A stretch of DNA of 64,000 bases from Spirosoma linguale DSM 74 (GCA_000024525.1 CP001769.1:4931001-4995000); one strand, 5' to 3'. Counted from the stretch's first letter, positions 27,601 through 36,311 are shown. Numbers and translations: made by a program. The notes: generated by a model from the sequence alone, not told the origin.

Positions 27601-30600
27601 TATACCAGTTAAGGGTTCCTCCGCCCGATGGGGTGGCACCCAGTGCTACGGGCGGAGCATTCAGACAGGTATTGATCAGGGTAGACGTAACGCTCGGCGC
27701 CGTTGGCATCGGTTTCACAATAACCGTAACAGGTGCCCGGGGTCCCTCGCAACCACTTATCGACTGACTAACATAATACGTAAACGTACCGTCCTGTGCG
27801 GTAGATGGTATGGGGGCTGCACTGCTGCCTACACCTCCGCTTGGATCAGTATACCAGTTCAGCACACCACCGGCCGCCGGTGTAGCGGTTAGCGGTACAG
27901 ACACTGAGTTCTGGCAGAGAATAAAGGTCGACGTTGCAGGAGCGACTGGCGTTGCCACTACCGAAACGGCAATACTGGCCCGATCACTCTCACATCCATT
28001 GCCATCGGTCTGGCTAACGTAATATGTAGTGCCCCCCGGTGTAGCTGTTGACGGCGTAGGCGTAGGAATGACGGTACTCCCCGTAGCATCGGCATACCAG
28101 CGCAACAACCCAGGAGCACTAGCAGCAAGTACGGTAGCAACAGCATTTTGGCAATATACCACAGTCGGCGTAACCAGGGGTTGCACGGGCTTAGGATTGA
28201 TGGTAACAGCAATCGTGGCTCTCGGCCCTTCGCAGCCGTTTACTGTCTGGCTCACATAGTAATAAGTCGTGGTTGGGTTACCGGTCTGGGGCACCGGGGC
28301 GGCTGCCGATGCGGTACCGCCCGTTTGTACCGTATACCAGTTGAGCGTACCCGTACCCGTTGCGGATAACGGTACAGATGCAGCTCCCTGACAATAGACT
28401 ACCGGGGCAGCGCTAACCGTTGGGGCAACGGGCAACCCAAGAATGGTAACAGCAATAGCTGCTTTATCACTTTCACAGCTTTCTACTGTCTGGCTCACGT
28501 AGTACGAAACAGGTGCCCCTATAACCGTAGTACCCGGAATGGGAGCGGTTGACGTAGGGGTACCGGCAATTGGATCAGTACCATACCAGGTTAAAGCCCC
28601 TCCTGTGACAGTCGTAGCGGTCAGGGTGGTAACCTGATTGGCACAGAAACTAATCGGAGCGGTACCCGGTGGCGCGGGCTTCACCTTCACCCGCACGGCA
28701 ATGGGGGCCCGGTCACTTTCGCAGCCATTACCATCCGTCTGCGTAACATAGTAAGTTGTGGTTCCGGGTGTACTGGCCGATGGCGTGGGGGCTACGGTAG
28801 AGAATGTACCACCTACGGGATCTGTAAACCACTTCAGGTTAAGACCGGTGGCAGATAGCTGAGCAGGCGTTTCGAACTGACAATAAGGCCCCGGAACGGT
28901 CAGGGTTGGTAAGTTTGGCTTCGCGATGACAATAACCGTTATGCTGGCTGTTGGCCCTTCGCACCCGTCAACGATCTGACTCACTTTATACGTTGACGGA
29001 GCAACCGTTGCTGTAGACGGGGTTAGCGAACTGAACGTATTTCCTGCCGGGTCATACCAAACCAGGGTGCCGGTTCCCGTTGCAGACAGCGGGGCCGCCA
29101 CCGAACTCTGGCAAAGTATAATCGGGCTTGTTGGTACAACAGGGGCCGCTGGTAATGGCTTAACGGTCACCAAAACAGACGACTGGCTACTCTCGCAGCC
29201 GTTGGCATCGGTCTGTGTAACGTAGTAGGTAACCGAGCCTACACTAGAGCTTGCGAGCGTAGGCGCTACTACCGAGGCCGAGCTAACCGGCGACGTATAC
29301 CACTTTAAGGAACCGGCTGCCGATACAGCCGATGTTATCAGGGGAACCGTTGCGTTCTGACAGATACCTATCGGCGAGGTTGTCGGAGCCGATGGGAGCG
29401 CATTCACCGTAACGGGAATGACAGCCCGATCACTTTCACAGCCGTTGCCATCCACCTGACTAACGTAGTAACTGAAACTACCGGCATTGTTGGTTGCCGG
29501 TACGCTGGGTGTTACAGATGCCGTTCCACTGGTTTCACTCGTACCATACCAGCGCAGGGTATTACTGGAAAGTGCCGTAGCTGACAGAGACGCCGGTACC
29601 GCATTCAGGCAGTAAGCGGGCAGTAACACAACAGCTGGCAAGGCAGGTCGGGAACTCGTCACTACCGTTAAGCTGGCCCGTGGGCTTTCACAACCATTGC
29701 CATCGGTCTGGCTAACGTAGTACGTAGCGGTTCCGGCAACGGAGGTAGAGGGTACTGGACTAACGAGTGGAACAGTACCAGTTAAGGTTGTATACCATTT
29801 CAACGTGCCTGCCGCCGTAGCCACAAAGTTGGCAGGCGTTGCATTCTGACAATAAAAGAGGGGGCTCCCGGACACCGTTGGCGTGACCGGAAGAGAAAGA
29901 ACGGTGTACTTGATGGATGCCCGGTCACTCTCACAGCCTTCGGCACTGGTCTGGCTGACATAATAGGCGCTTACCCCCACCGCTGTTGTGGAGAGTATGG
30001 GTGTTCCAGATAAAGCTCCTCCTCCGGTCGGAGCGGTATACCACGTGAGTGCACCCGTGGCCGTAACCGCCGACAATAAGGAAACCGGAGTGGTATTCTG
30101 ACATGCCGTTATATCCGTTGTAGCAGGTGCTGCCGGGCGGGGATTTACCGTTACCGGGATGGACGCCCGATCGCTTTCGCAACCGACGGGGTCCCGTTGG
30201 GTTACAAAGTAGTTAAACAAACCCGGTGTATCAGTTTTGGGGATGGGAGCCAGTGTTGAGCCGGTCCCCCCGGTGGCATCCGTGCCGTACCAGCGCAGCG
30301 AGTAGTTGCCCGTCGCAACCGTAGCACTTAGGGCAGTAGAGATGGCATCCTGGCAATATGCTATTGGGGCCATCACCGCAGGCTTGTCAGGCTTGGCATT
30401 GATGCTGACACGCAGGGTAGCCCGCGGTCCTTCGCAACCGGCCACCGTTTGGCTCACGTAGTAATTAGCCGAGGCCGCCGTGGACGGAGTAAGCGATGGA
30501 ACGCTGGTGCCGCCTACAGCTACAAAATACCAGTTCAGTGTACCATTGTTGGATGGCGTGGCCACCAGCGGAACGGCTGTTACATCCTGGCAATAGGTAA

Positions 30601-31495
30601 CCGAAACAGGCGAAACGGCAGGCGCGACAGGCAGTCCAACAACCGTGTAGGTGATGGATGCCCGGTCACTCTCACAGCCATTCGCATCAGTTTGAGTGAC
30701 ATAGTATGTGGTTGAACCTGCCGCATTTGTAACGAGTGTGGGGGTAGATGTGCTGCCCGTACCTCCTACGGGACCTGTATACCACTTGAGCGTACCCGTG
30801 GCCGTAACCGCCGACAGTAAGGAAACTGGAGTACTATTCTGGCATACACTCAGGTTCGTTGTGCCAGCCACAGCAGGCTTTCCATTAATGGTTACGGTTA
30901 AAAAGACTTTATCGCTTTCACACCCATTAGTGGTTTGGCTAACCGAGAAAATTGTATTGCCCGGTATAGCAGTTGGGGGCGTAGGGGCCGCTCCCAGTGG
31001 ATTACCGGAAGGGTCATACCAATTTAATGTACCACCGCTGCCAGACGCTGTAGCCGATAGAGGTGAACTGGTTTGGCCCTGACAATAGGTAACGTTCGCA
31101 ACGGATGGGGGGGCAGGAATCGCATTAACAGTAAACTGCGAGCTTGCATTACTAAGTATCGTGGAGGCCGTTGGCGAAGTGACTTCCTGTTGAATCTGGA
31201 TATAATACGAACCTGCGGTTGTAGTCTGTGGAATGACGGCCTCAATTGTACCCACAACACTATTAGTCGTCGTTGTTGGGCTTAACCGCGTTGACCCACT
31301 TACTCCAGACTTAAATAGCAAGATTGTAAGCGTTTTTTGCGCAGTTGAGGCTGTAACAAACGTAGCCGTGATTTTGGCACCGGGACAAACAGGGTTAGGT
31401 GCAACCGAAGTAACCACAATCTGAGCCTGAGAAGGTTTACTTAAACTCAATAAACCAATTAACAGGAGGACAAAGATGCGTACAGGTAAAGCCAT
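24659..31495 (-). CDS. Giant Ig-repeat surface protein with T9SS type A sorting domain
   Basis: About 2,278 residues from the ATG at 31495 (MALPVRIFVLLLIGLL), which starts a clear signal peptide ending PSQA/Q; the frame is open 102 nt further upstream but that stretch lacks signal character. After one N-terminal Ig-like domain there are about 22 tandem repeats of ~81 residues. Each has YCQ near its start, LNWYT in the middle and YYVSQTVNGCE near its end. Two or three less regular domains follow. The C-terminus (VKVYPVPADEVVTVDI, AGTYLLHI, VRKILKR) is a type A T9SS sorting domain, so the protein is predicted to be exported by T9SS and anchored or released at the cell surface. An adhesin-like role is likely. 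It lies between the two T6SS blocks but shows no T6SS feature. Confidence 0.9.
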   Translation of the reverse strand: MALPVRIFVLLLIGLLSLSKPSQAQIVVTSVAPNPVCPGAKITATFVTASTAQKTLTILLFKSGVSGSTRLSPTTTTNSVVGTIEAVIPQTTTAGSYYIQIQQEVTSPTASTILSNASSQFTVNAIPAPPSVANVTYCQGQTSSPLSATASGSGGTLNWYDPSGNPLGAAPTPPTAIPGNTIFSVSQTTNGCESDKVFLTVTINGKPAVAGTTNLSVCQNSTPVSLLSAVTATGTLKWYTGPVGGTGSTSTPTLVTNAAGSTTYYVTQTDANGCESDRASITYTVVGLPVAPAVSPVSVTYCQDVTAVPLVATPSNNGTLNWYFVAVGGTSVPSLTPSTAASANYYVSQTVAGCEGPRATLRVSINAKPDKPAVMAPIAYCQDAISTALSATVATGNYSLRWYGTDATGGTGSTLAPIPKTDTPGLFNYFVTQRDPVGCESDRASIPVTVNPRPAAPATTDITACQNTTPVSLLSAVTATGALTWYTAPTGGGALSGTPILSTTAVGVSAYYVSQTSAEGCESDRASIKYTVLSLPVTPTVSGSPLFYCQNATPANFVATAAGTLKWYTTLTGTVPLVSPVPSTSVAGTATYYVSQTDGNGCESPRASLTVVTSSRPALPAVVLLPAYCLNAVPASLSATALSSNTLRWYGTSETSGTASVTPSVPATNNAGSFSYYVSQVDGNGCESDRAVIPVTVNALPSAPTTSPIGICQNATVPLITSAVSAAGSLKWYTSPVSSASVVAPTLASSSVGSVTYYVTQTDANGCESSQSSVLVTVKPLPAAPVVPTSPIILCQSSVAAPLSATGTGTLVWYDPAGNTFSSLTPSTATVAPSTYKVSQIVDGCEGPTASITVIVIAKPNLPTLTVPGPYCQFETPAQLSATGLNLKWFTDPVGGTFSTVAPTPSASTPGTTTYYVTQTDGNGCESDRAPIAVRVKVKPAPPGTAPISFCANQVTTLTATTVTGGALTWYGTDPIAGTPTSTAPIPGTTVIGAPVSYYVSQTVESCESDKAAIAVTILGLPVAPTVSAAPVVYCQGAASVPLSATGTGTLNWYTVQTGGTASAAAPVPQTGNPTTTYYYVSQTVNGCEGPRATIAVTINPKPVQPLVTPTVVYCQNAVATVLAASAPGLLRWYADATGSTVIPTPTPSTATPGGTTYYVSQTDGNGCESDRASIAVSVVATPVAPATSTFILCQNSVSVPLTATPAAGGVLNWYTDPSGGVGSSAAPIPSTAQDGTFTYYVSQSISGCEGPRAPVTVIVKPMPTAPSVTSTLINTCLNAPPVALGATPSGGGTLNWYTSQSGGVSTATAPLPPTNQEGTLMYYVSQTVNGCEGSRTAITVVVRGLPVAPGVSATPIVYCQGTTAVALTATPTNGATLNWYSSSPGSVASTVAPTPSTTTTGIFTYYVSQSMNGCEGPKAPIVVLIQGTPTAPSVGSGQLYCQGGAATPVSATASPGGVLNWYTTPTGGNSSLTPPTPALTGTGTVLYYVSQSMNGCEGPRATVTVTIKSAPPAPTVGVSPAFCQGTTASQLVAIPSPGGTLNWYTAQTGGSGSSVAPIPATSSAGTVVYYVSQTDITGCESNRASVTVKINALPTSPTTASVSYCQGATAVPLSALANTGSTLNWYTAQTGGTASSVAPVPVTTSSGVNTYFVSQTDANGCESTRSLLLVVVQATPAAPSVTPLAPVCQNSVPVVLQAAGQNLKWYADATSANSIGNSVTVSTVQAGPYSYYVSQTVNQCESPRALVQGVVNALPLPPTVANINVCQDAPTQPLTAVGIALQWFDSSDSPIPVPTPVTKVDVNQTYIYKVSQTVSGCTSAKATMVYTVNVTPPPTVVTPVAYCQNAVAKPLQATGSSLRWYSPAGAVTTVAPTPPTTVVTAGASYSVSQLNSLGCESRKSEIKVTINALPTARLEGTTAVSLGNSAILSLTLTGTGPYSYVMSDGAVGTAETSVSSDITVSKITVTPSTTTSYSVVSVTNACGNGTVSGVATVSVQVPSVLTGVLGSSSICTGTLLTVPFSTSGKFTDANTFVVEIAGATGDSLSRRYTPIANGLLQGNTIVTTIPNTVAAGLYYIRVSATNAPYAVPGIRSPTLLTVKALPTASFSASKRLIYKGESTDLLFTLSGDAPWSVSYTAGSEGRSVSATKNLFPVSVSPTATTTYKLWSVSNGCGVGRVEGVDTTTIRVDVLLAEADPFGNSVKVYPVPADEVVTVDIDLPLQKEPAQLQLIGFDGHVAEQLLTRQKQTSLPLDKVSAGTYLLHITIGNKTTVRKILKR
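25765..31115 (-). repeat. About 22 tandem ~243-bp coding repeats (Ig-like domains)
   Basis: Counting the YCQ...GCE units in the translation gives 22 repeats of roughly 78-84 residues. They fall into sub-types that recur: units ending NGCEGPRA and units ending NGCESDRA, the latter often preceded by TDAN or TDGN. Each unit carries one cysteine near its start and one near its end, in position for an intra-domain disulfide. The DNA of neighbouring units is diverged, so the array is old or under diversifying exchange rather than freshly amplified. Confidence 0.88.
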
Positions 31496-31894
31496 GAAAT
31501 GATTGGTTGATTGAGTAGGTGCAAAAATCAGCGAGCTGGATAAACCGGAAAGGCAATAAAACCTGCATATATATCCCTGTAAAGACTGAAAAGTCAAGCT
31601 GTTTCAAACAGATGGTAGCGATAATCCAGTTAATGTGAGCCTATGCACCAACTACGGGCTTTGCATCAGCTCACATGGTAGCCCATTTGCCGTGCCTAAC
31701 ACGTGTTCACGCCAGAGCCTACCCAATACGACAGGAGATTAAGCGGGTCAATTAATTAAAAAGGCAAAAAAAGGCACTCTTAAAATTAACTATACCGTTT
31801 GTTTGAAAAGGTACCACCCTCATTTTCAAACTACTTGCCATTTATCATCTAATCTCTAGTTTTGGACTTCTACATGTAAAAATCCGAAACTATT
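31496..31894. other. Divergent promoter region between T9SS protein and tssB2
   Basis: About 400 bp with no convincing gene. It should carry promoters for the giant T9SS gene (left) and for tssB2-tssC2-hcp (right). A 9-nt inverted repeat GTTTGAAAA / TTTTCAAAC at 31801-31809 and 31823-31831 lies about 65-95 bp before tssB2 and could be a regulator site. The stretch 31741-31800 is rich in A/T. No good match to the Bacteroidota TTG-N19-TAnnTTTG promoter was found. Confidence 0.45.
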
Positions 31895-32353
31895 ATGTTT
31901 GAATTCGAAATTGGTGGTAACGAAATCAAGCCGGAAGCTTCTGAAGGGATCGCTCAAATTCCGTTTAACAGAACCTTACTGGCGCAGAAATTAACGCAAC
32001 AGGACCCGATTAACCCTGAAGTTGTATACGGGCTTAAAACGGTAGCCGACGTCTTTGCCAAATTCGAACCCAACGTAGAAGTTGAGTTCGAAGCGCTTGA
32101 CGGTATGCCCGTGAAGGAAGTCCTCAAGTTCCGGAGTGTAGCCGACTTTCGGGCCAAAGATATGGTCATGAACAGCCCCTTCCTCCGGTCGCAGGATGCC
32201 CAGTATAAGGAATACGCTCAAATCAACGATCGGTTGAAGAGTCACCGTATCCTTCAAACAGCCCTTAATCAGCCCGAAGCCAAAGCCGCAATGATTCAGA
32301 CGCTTCAGGCCCTTATCGCCGAGCTGGAAGCCAACGAAGAGGCAGCCGCTTAA
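31895..32353 (+). CDS. tssB: T6SS sheath small subunit TssB, copy 2
   Basis: 152 residues, the same length as copy 1 at 3280-3738. It begins MFEFEIGGNE and keeps the family blocks KLTQQDPINPEVVYGLKTV, VADFRAKDMVMNSPFLRS and YKEYAQINDRLKSH. The acidic C-terminus (IAELEANEEAAA) differs from the basic end of copy 1 (TKTGKAGQ). It heads a tight tssB2-tssC2-hcp-hcp series, the standard order of a T6SSiii sheath-tube operon, so this is probably the main sheath cassette. Confidence 0.93.
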   Translation: MFEFEIGGNEIKPEASEGIAQIPFNRTLLAQKLTQQDPINPEVVYGLKTVADVFAKFEPNVEVEFEALDGMPVKEVLKFRSVADFRAKDMVMNSPFLRSQDAQYKEYAQINDRLKSHRILQTALNQPEAKAAMIQTLQALIAELEANEEAAA

Positions 32354-32404
32354 GTCTACACCTAAAAAAATCTTTCACCTTTTTGCCACAGATTTTCCTA
32401 GCAC

Positions 32405-33775
32405 ATGGAAAGCGAATCACTTACTCCGCAACCAGAACTGGATGCAAGACCCTCAGTAGCCGTTGCCACTGGCGAATTACCCGGAATAAACGTTTTGCAG
32501 GCCTTTGGTGGCTATGCCTTTTTGGAAACGTTCCTGGAAGGATCGCAAAACCTCAATCCAGCCCGCAAAGCCCGCAAAAAAATCTACCTCAGCGACCCAA
32601 CCAAAGCCACGGATCGGGCCATTCTGAAAGAAAAACTTAAACTATGGGTCGACGTTCTGAGCTCCTCAGATAATCAGAACGAGATGCAGGACACGGCCAG
32701 AACAAAAGCCGAAGAAGTGGAGGCCAGCCTGAACAAAAACCTGCTGAAAGCCCTGACCGCCACACACGATCTCGAAGTTAGCTACCGCGCCCTCTCCCTT
32801 TTCTACAAAAATGCGGAAGCGGATAAACTGTCGAATGTTACGGTCGTCAATGCCAGCTTCGACCAGCTAACCGACCTCGATAACTCCCGCGTTATCGACT
32901 ACATAGCCGATGAGCTGAAGCAAAACTACGACCGCCTTGATTTGCGCCAGAACTATTCGCTGCTGGTTGTACCAGGCTTCATGGGCTCGAATGCCGTTCT
33001 GGAAAAATGGGCTAAAATTGCCCATGCCAACAAGGTCATGCTCTTTACCGACTTTGCTGATCTGGAAGGCCCCGACGATGTAATCGACTTATTCAGTACG
33101 GCCGACATGACAGGTGCCGAACTGTTCCGGTCCAATGTGATCATGACCTGCAACTGGGCACTGGGGCGGGAGAAACTGGCCACCGTTGGTGAAACAGAAG
33201 ACCTGTTTGTGCCACCCTCCGCAGCACTTGCCGGTAAAGTTTACTACACGCTGATGTCGCAGGTGACGGCGGGTAAGAAACATGGTGGTATGAACGAGGT
33301 AACGGGCGTACGGTTTCCGCTTCGGAAAAGTGAACTATCGGCGCTCGAACGGCTCAACCTCGTGCCGATGGTGTATGAATACAGCCGCGTGATGGCCTTT
33401 GGTGGTAAAACACTCTTCAATGGCGACAACCTGGGGCTACAGACTTACTCAGTGGTGCGGGTGTTCGACTACATTGTAAAAGTGCTGTTTGACTTCCTGA
33501 ACCGTCGCGCTTTTGAGAACTGGAATACGCTGATCGAAGCCGACCTGCGCCGTCAGATTGCTGGTTTCCTCGACAGTATTAAGGGACCAAACAAACTGCT
33601 GGATCAGTTCAAGATTGTTCGGCTTGAGCGAGACAGCAAACAGAAAGACCGTATTTACCTCGACATTCGGTTAACGCCTTATTTCCCTGCCAAGAGCTTC
33701 GTCATTCGGCTCGACGGACGCCGGGGCGATGATGTTGAAAGCCCGGAATGGGTATCTGACTACGCCGAGGCCTAA
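32405..33775 (+). CDS. tssC: T6SS sheath large subunit TssC, copy 2
   Basis: 456 residues, one fewer than copy 1. It is collinear with copy 1, sharing most of the central and C-terminal half (LFTDFADLEGPDDVIDLF; FDYIVKVLFDFLNRRAFEN; RIYLDIRLTPYFPAKSF). The differences concentrate in the first ~110 residues, where copy 2 has LPGINVLQAFGGYAFLETFL. It lies 51 nt after tssB2 and 58 nt before the first hcp. The N-terminal divergence between copies fits specialised partner recognition. Confidence 0.94.
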   Translation: MESESLTPQPELDARPSVAVATGELPGINVLQAFGGYAFLETFLEGSQNLNPARKARKKIYLSDPTKATDRAILKEKLKLWVDVLSSSDNQNEMQDTARTKAEEVEASLNKNLLKALTATHDLEVSYRALSLFYKNAEADKLSNVTVVNASFDQLTDLDNSRVIDYIADELKQNYDRLDLRQNYSLLVVPGFMGSNAVLEKWAKIAHANKVMLFTDFADLEGPDDVIDLFSTADMTGAELFRSNVIMTCNWALGREKLATVGETEDLFVPPSAALAGKVYYTLMSQVTAGKKHGGMNEVTGVRFPLRKSELSALERLNLVPMVYEYSRVMAFGGKTLFNGDNLGLQTYSVVRVFDYIVKVLFDFLNRRAFENWNTLIEADLRRQIAGFLDSIKGPNKLLDQFKIVRLERDSKQKDRIYLDIRLTPYFPAKSFVIRLDGRRGDDVESPEWVSDYAEA

Positions 33776-33833
33776 TCGCCCTGTCAACTGACTATTCCTA
33801 ACAGTTCAACTTTTTCAATTTACATTTAGCACT

Positions 33834-34232
33834 ATGCCATATTCAAGTAAACTTACACTTGGCGCCGAGAAGTACGACATCTTGGGGGGCGACATTGGCT
33901 TTACCAGGTCCGTTGACCTCAAAGGAAGGCCTTCCAGCCACGTCATGGGCGGCCAGTTCTCCTTTACCATTGAAGTGACGGATAAGTCGACATTGGTTGA
34001 GCAAATGGTTAATTCGCAGAACAAGCCCTTTGATAAAGGTTCATTAGAATTTACGGATGCCGGTGATGATGGCGTGACTCGCAAAATTGAGTTTGAGAAT
34101 GCCTATATCGTCAACTACAGTGAATCGTTCTCAGTGGCAGGTGCCGCGTATACCTGTTCGCTCACCTTGTCAGCGGAGAAAATCACGATCCAGACAGCAG
34201 TACTGGATCAACGGTGGCCCGTTAAGAAATAA
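33834..34232 (+). CDS. tssD: T6SS tube protein Hcp/TssD, first of two
   Basis: 132 residues of the Bacteroidota TssD type: MPYSSKLTLGAEKYDILGGD, DLKGRPSSHVMGGQFSFTIE and SLTLSAEKITIQ. Hcp hexamers stack into the inner tube and can chaperone small effectors inside the ring. It is followed 28 nt later by a second, different Hcp. The pair share the framework (GRPSS, FTIE, NSQNK or NAQNK, SAEKIT or TAEKIT), but the loop around residues 66-82 differs. Confidence 0.92.
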   Translation: MPYSSKLTLGAEKYDILGGDIGFTRSVDLKGRPSSHVMGGQFSFTIEVTDKSTLVEQMVNSQNKPFDKGSLEFTDAGDDGVTRKIEFENAYIVNYSESFSVAGAAYTCSLTLSAEKITIQTAVLDQRWPVKK

Positions 34233-34260
34233 CGTACTGAAAACCTTTAACTAAAAGAAC

Positions 34261-34677
34261 ATGGCAGAACAAGCAAATGTAGGCTTTACAGCAACACTAA
34301 CTATCGGGGCTGATAAATTTGATATTCTTAGCTTCGGAACCTCTTTCAGCCGGGATTTTGACCAGAAAGGACGCCCTTCGTCGGCGGTTCGGGCAGGTGA
34401 TATGTCGTTTACCATTGAGATAACTCAGAACGAAAAACTGGTCGATATGATGATTAACGCCCAGAATAAGGCAATCGACGGAAAAGCGGAATTCTGGCAA
34501 TCCGGTAAAGATGCTATCTTCCGTACGGTCGATTTCAAAAATGGCTATATCACAAGCTACAAAGAAGGCTTTCAACCGGCGGGGTCCAGCAACTTCGCTG
34601 CCGATATTTCCATCACGGCGGAGAAAATAACCGTTGGTGCCGCCGTTTACGACGCGGAATGGCCACTGAACAGTTAA
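34261..34677 (+). CDS. tssD: T6SS tube protein Hcp/TssD, second of two
   Basis: 138 residues: MAEQANVGFTATLTIGADKF, DQKGRPSSAVRAGDMSFTIE, NAQNKAIDGKAEFWQSGKDA and ISITAEKITVGAAVYDAEW. It is clearly homologous to the preceding Hcp but diverged, so the two may form mixed tubes or load different cargo through different lumen surfaces. A stable hairpin follows at 34732-34786, which may end the tssB2-tssC2-hcp-hcp transcript. Confidence 0.92.
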   Translation: MAEQANVGFTATLTIGADKFDILSFGTSFSRDFDQKGRPSSAVRAGDMSFTIEITQNEKLVDMMINAQNKAIDGKAEFWQSGKDAIFRTVDFKNGYITSYKEGFQPAGSSNFAADISITAEKITVGAAVYDAEWPLNS

Positions 34678-34731
34678 CCAACTGAACGATAGCAGTCCGT
34701 CAATTAGACGGAACAAAACACGGGCAACATA

Positions 34732-34786
34732 TAGTGTGAACGATGAACTTTATACTTTTGGGGCATAAAGCTCATCGTTCACACTA
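34732..34786 (+). terminator. Stable hairpin after hcp2, possible terminator
   Basis: TAGTGTGAACGATGA at 34732-34746 pairs with TCATCGTTCACACTA at 34772-34786, and the stem continues inward (ACTTTAT against ATAAAGC) with a mismatch. The loop is about 8-10 nt. No strong U-run follows, so this may be a partial terminator or processing site that lowers expression of the AAA+ ATPase gene relative to the abundant Hcp. Confidence 0.6.
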
Positions 34787-34861
34787 CATGTTAATGATCC
34801 ATTGGCCGATTAGCCAGCGCTTGTCGAAATCACACCTGAAAGGTTAACGAAACGTTTATCG

Positions 34862-36262
34862 ATGAGTACCCCTGTAATGAATGATATTACGGCTAATGGA
34901 CTTACTATTAGTTATGAACTGGCCTGGCTGGAAGAGGTTATCAGCACTCGACTACAGCTGTACTTTGGCCAGGAGTGCGCCCATGCAAGTATCGACGAGG
35001 TCGATGTTCCCGACTTGGCCGACGATTTTTCCAATTATGCCCAGCTGTGTAAAGACTATAAGCTTTCCACTTTTGAGCGGCTACTGCTGATTTTAACCCT
35101 GGCACCGCATATTCGGCCGCAGTTACTCGACTTCTTTTTTCTTCGAAACAGTACCTACGACCGCCCGTTTACGGAGTTTGGCGGGGCAAAACCCATCCAT
35201 CATACGGGTTTCATACCAACGGCCGAAACTATCCTGTTTCTACTGGCCGAACTAAACACTGTTCAACGAATCCGTTTGAGAGTACACCTCTTTGAGGACT
35301 CGCTGCTTACTCAGATGCGCATCGTTCAGTTAGGAACCGTAGCGCCTGACGAGCCCACATTGGCGGGGACCTTATCCATTTCAGAAGAATATGTATCCCT
35401 GCTTTGCACCGGCGAACGGGGTACGCCCGAATACAGCCCCGACTTTCCGGCCAGCCGTGTGAAAACCTCACTCAACTGGGACGACCTCATTCTGGATTAT
35501 CCGGTCATGGAAGAGGTGCGTGAAATTGAAACCTGGATTCAACATTCCGAGTCTTTTTTGAAAGACCCACATCTGCGGAAGCACCTGAAACCCGGCTACC
35601 GTGCCTTGTTATACGGGCCTCCGGGAACGGGTAAAACGCTCACAGCCTCCCTGATCGGCAAATCAACGGGTCTGGACGTATACCGAATTGATCTGTCTAT
35701 GATTGTCTCCAAGTACATTGGCGAAACAGAGAAAAATCTCGGTAAGGTGTTTGATCTGGCCCAAAGCCGGCGGTGGATCTTGTTCTTCGACGAAGCAGAC
35801 TCCCTATTCGGAAAGCGAACGGAGACAACTTCGTCGAACGACCGCCACGCTAATCAGCAGGTAGGGTATCTATTGCAGCGAATCGAAGATTTTCCGGGCA
35901 TAATTATTCTGGCAACCAACCTGAAAGATAATCTGGATGCCGCCTTTCTACGCCGATTTCAATCTATCATTCAGATTCCGGCACCCAATACCAGCAAACG
36001 GGTGCAACTGTGGAAACAAACCTTCGGCGGCCCACTGAAACTTGACCCAAAAGTGGATTTCGATAAACTAGCCGAAAAGTACCCCGTCACGGGAGCTGTC
36101 ATTACCAACGTAATGCGTACCTGTGCGCTGGTATCTGTTAAGCGACAACGGCCCATTACACAGGAGGACATTGTTATGGCGCTGGGGAAGGAATACGGAA
36201 AAGAAGGGAAAACGCTGGAGGATATTGATAAGGAGAACCTGAAGAAGGGACTGATATATTAA
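34862..36262 (+). CDS. AAA+ ATPase of the contractile-injection cassette
   Basis: 466 residues. The N-terminal ~210 residues are helical and unrecognised (YAQLCKDYKLSTFERLLLIL). A single classic AAA+ module follows: Walker A GPPGTGKT (252-259), a pore-loop-like SKYIGETEKNL, Walker B ILFFDEAD (about 307-314), sensor-1 ATN (IIILATNLKDN) and an arginine-finger pair in FLRRFQ. It resembles the single-ring FtsH/CdcH-like ATPases found in extracellular contractile injection systems (Afp15-like), which are thought to aid assembly or cargo loading, rather than ClpV. It lies between the Hcp genes and the accessory region, which suggests work on cargo (inference). Confidence 0.85.
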   Translation: MSTPVMNDITANGLTISYELAWLEEVISTRLQLYFGQECAHASIDEVDVPDLADDFSNYAQLCKDYKLSTFERLLLILTLAPHIRPQLLDFFFLRNSTYDRPFTEFGGAKPIHHTGFIPTAETILFLLAELNTVQRIRLRVHLFEDSLLTQMRIVQLGTVAPDEPTLAGTLSISEEYVSLLCTGERGTPEYSPDFPASRVKTSLNWDDLILDYPVMEEVREIETWIQHSESFLKDPHLRKHLKPGYRALLYGPPGTGKTLTASLIGKSTGLDVYRIDLSMIVSKYIGETEKNLGKVFDLAQSRRWILFFDEADSLFGKRTETTSSNDRHANQQVGYLLQRIEDFPGIIILATNLKDNLDAAFLRRFQSIIQIPAPNTSKRVQLWKQTFGGPLKLDPKVDFDKLAEKYPVTGAVITNVMRTCALVSVKRQRPITQEDIVMALGKEYGKEGKTLEDIDKENLKKGLIY

Positions 36263-36311
36263 TGAAGCATGAACTATAGTACTGAATACCATCAATTAAA
36301 ACTCAACAATT

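Noticed and set aside
25765..31115. CRISPR-like array because of regular ~243-bp periodicity
   Set aside because: The repeats are in-frame coding units of a single protein and differ from one another; no short identical repeat with unique spacers is present.
24659..31597. The T9SS Ig-repeat protein as a T6SS effector
   Set aside because: It has a signal peptide and a T9SS sorting domain, which direct it to a different export route.
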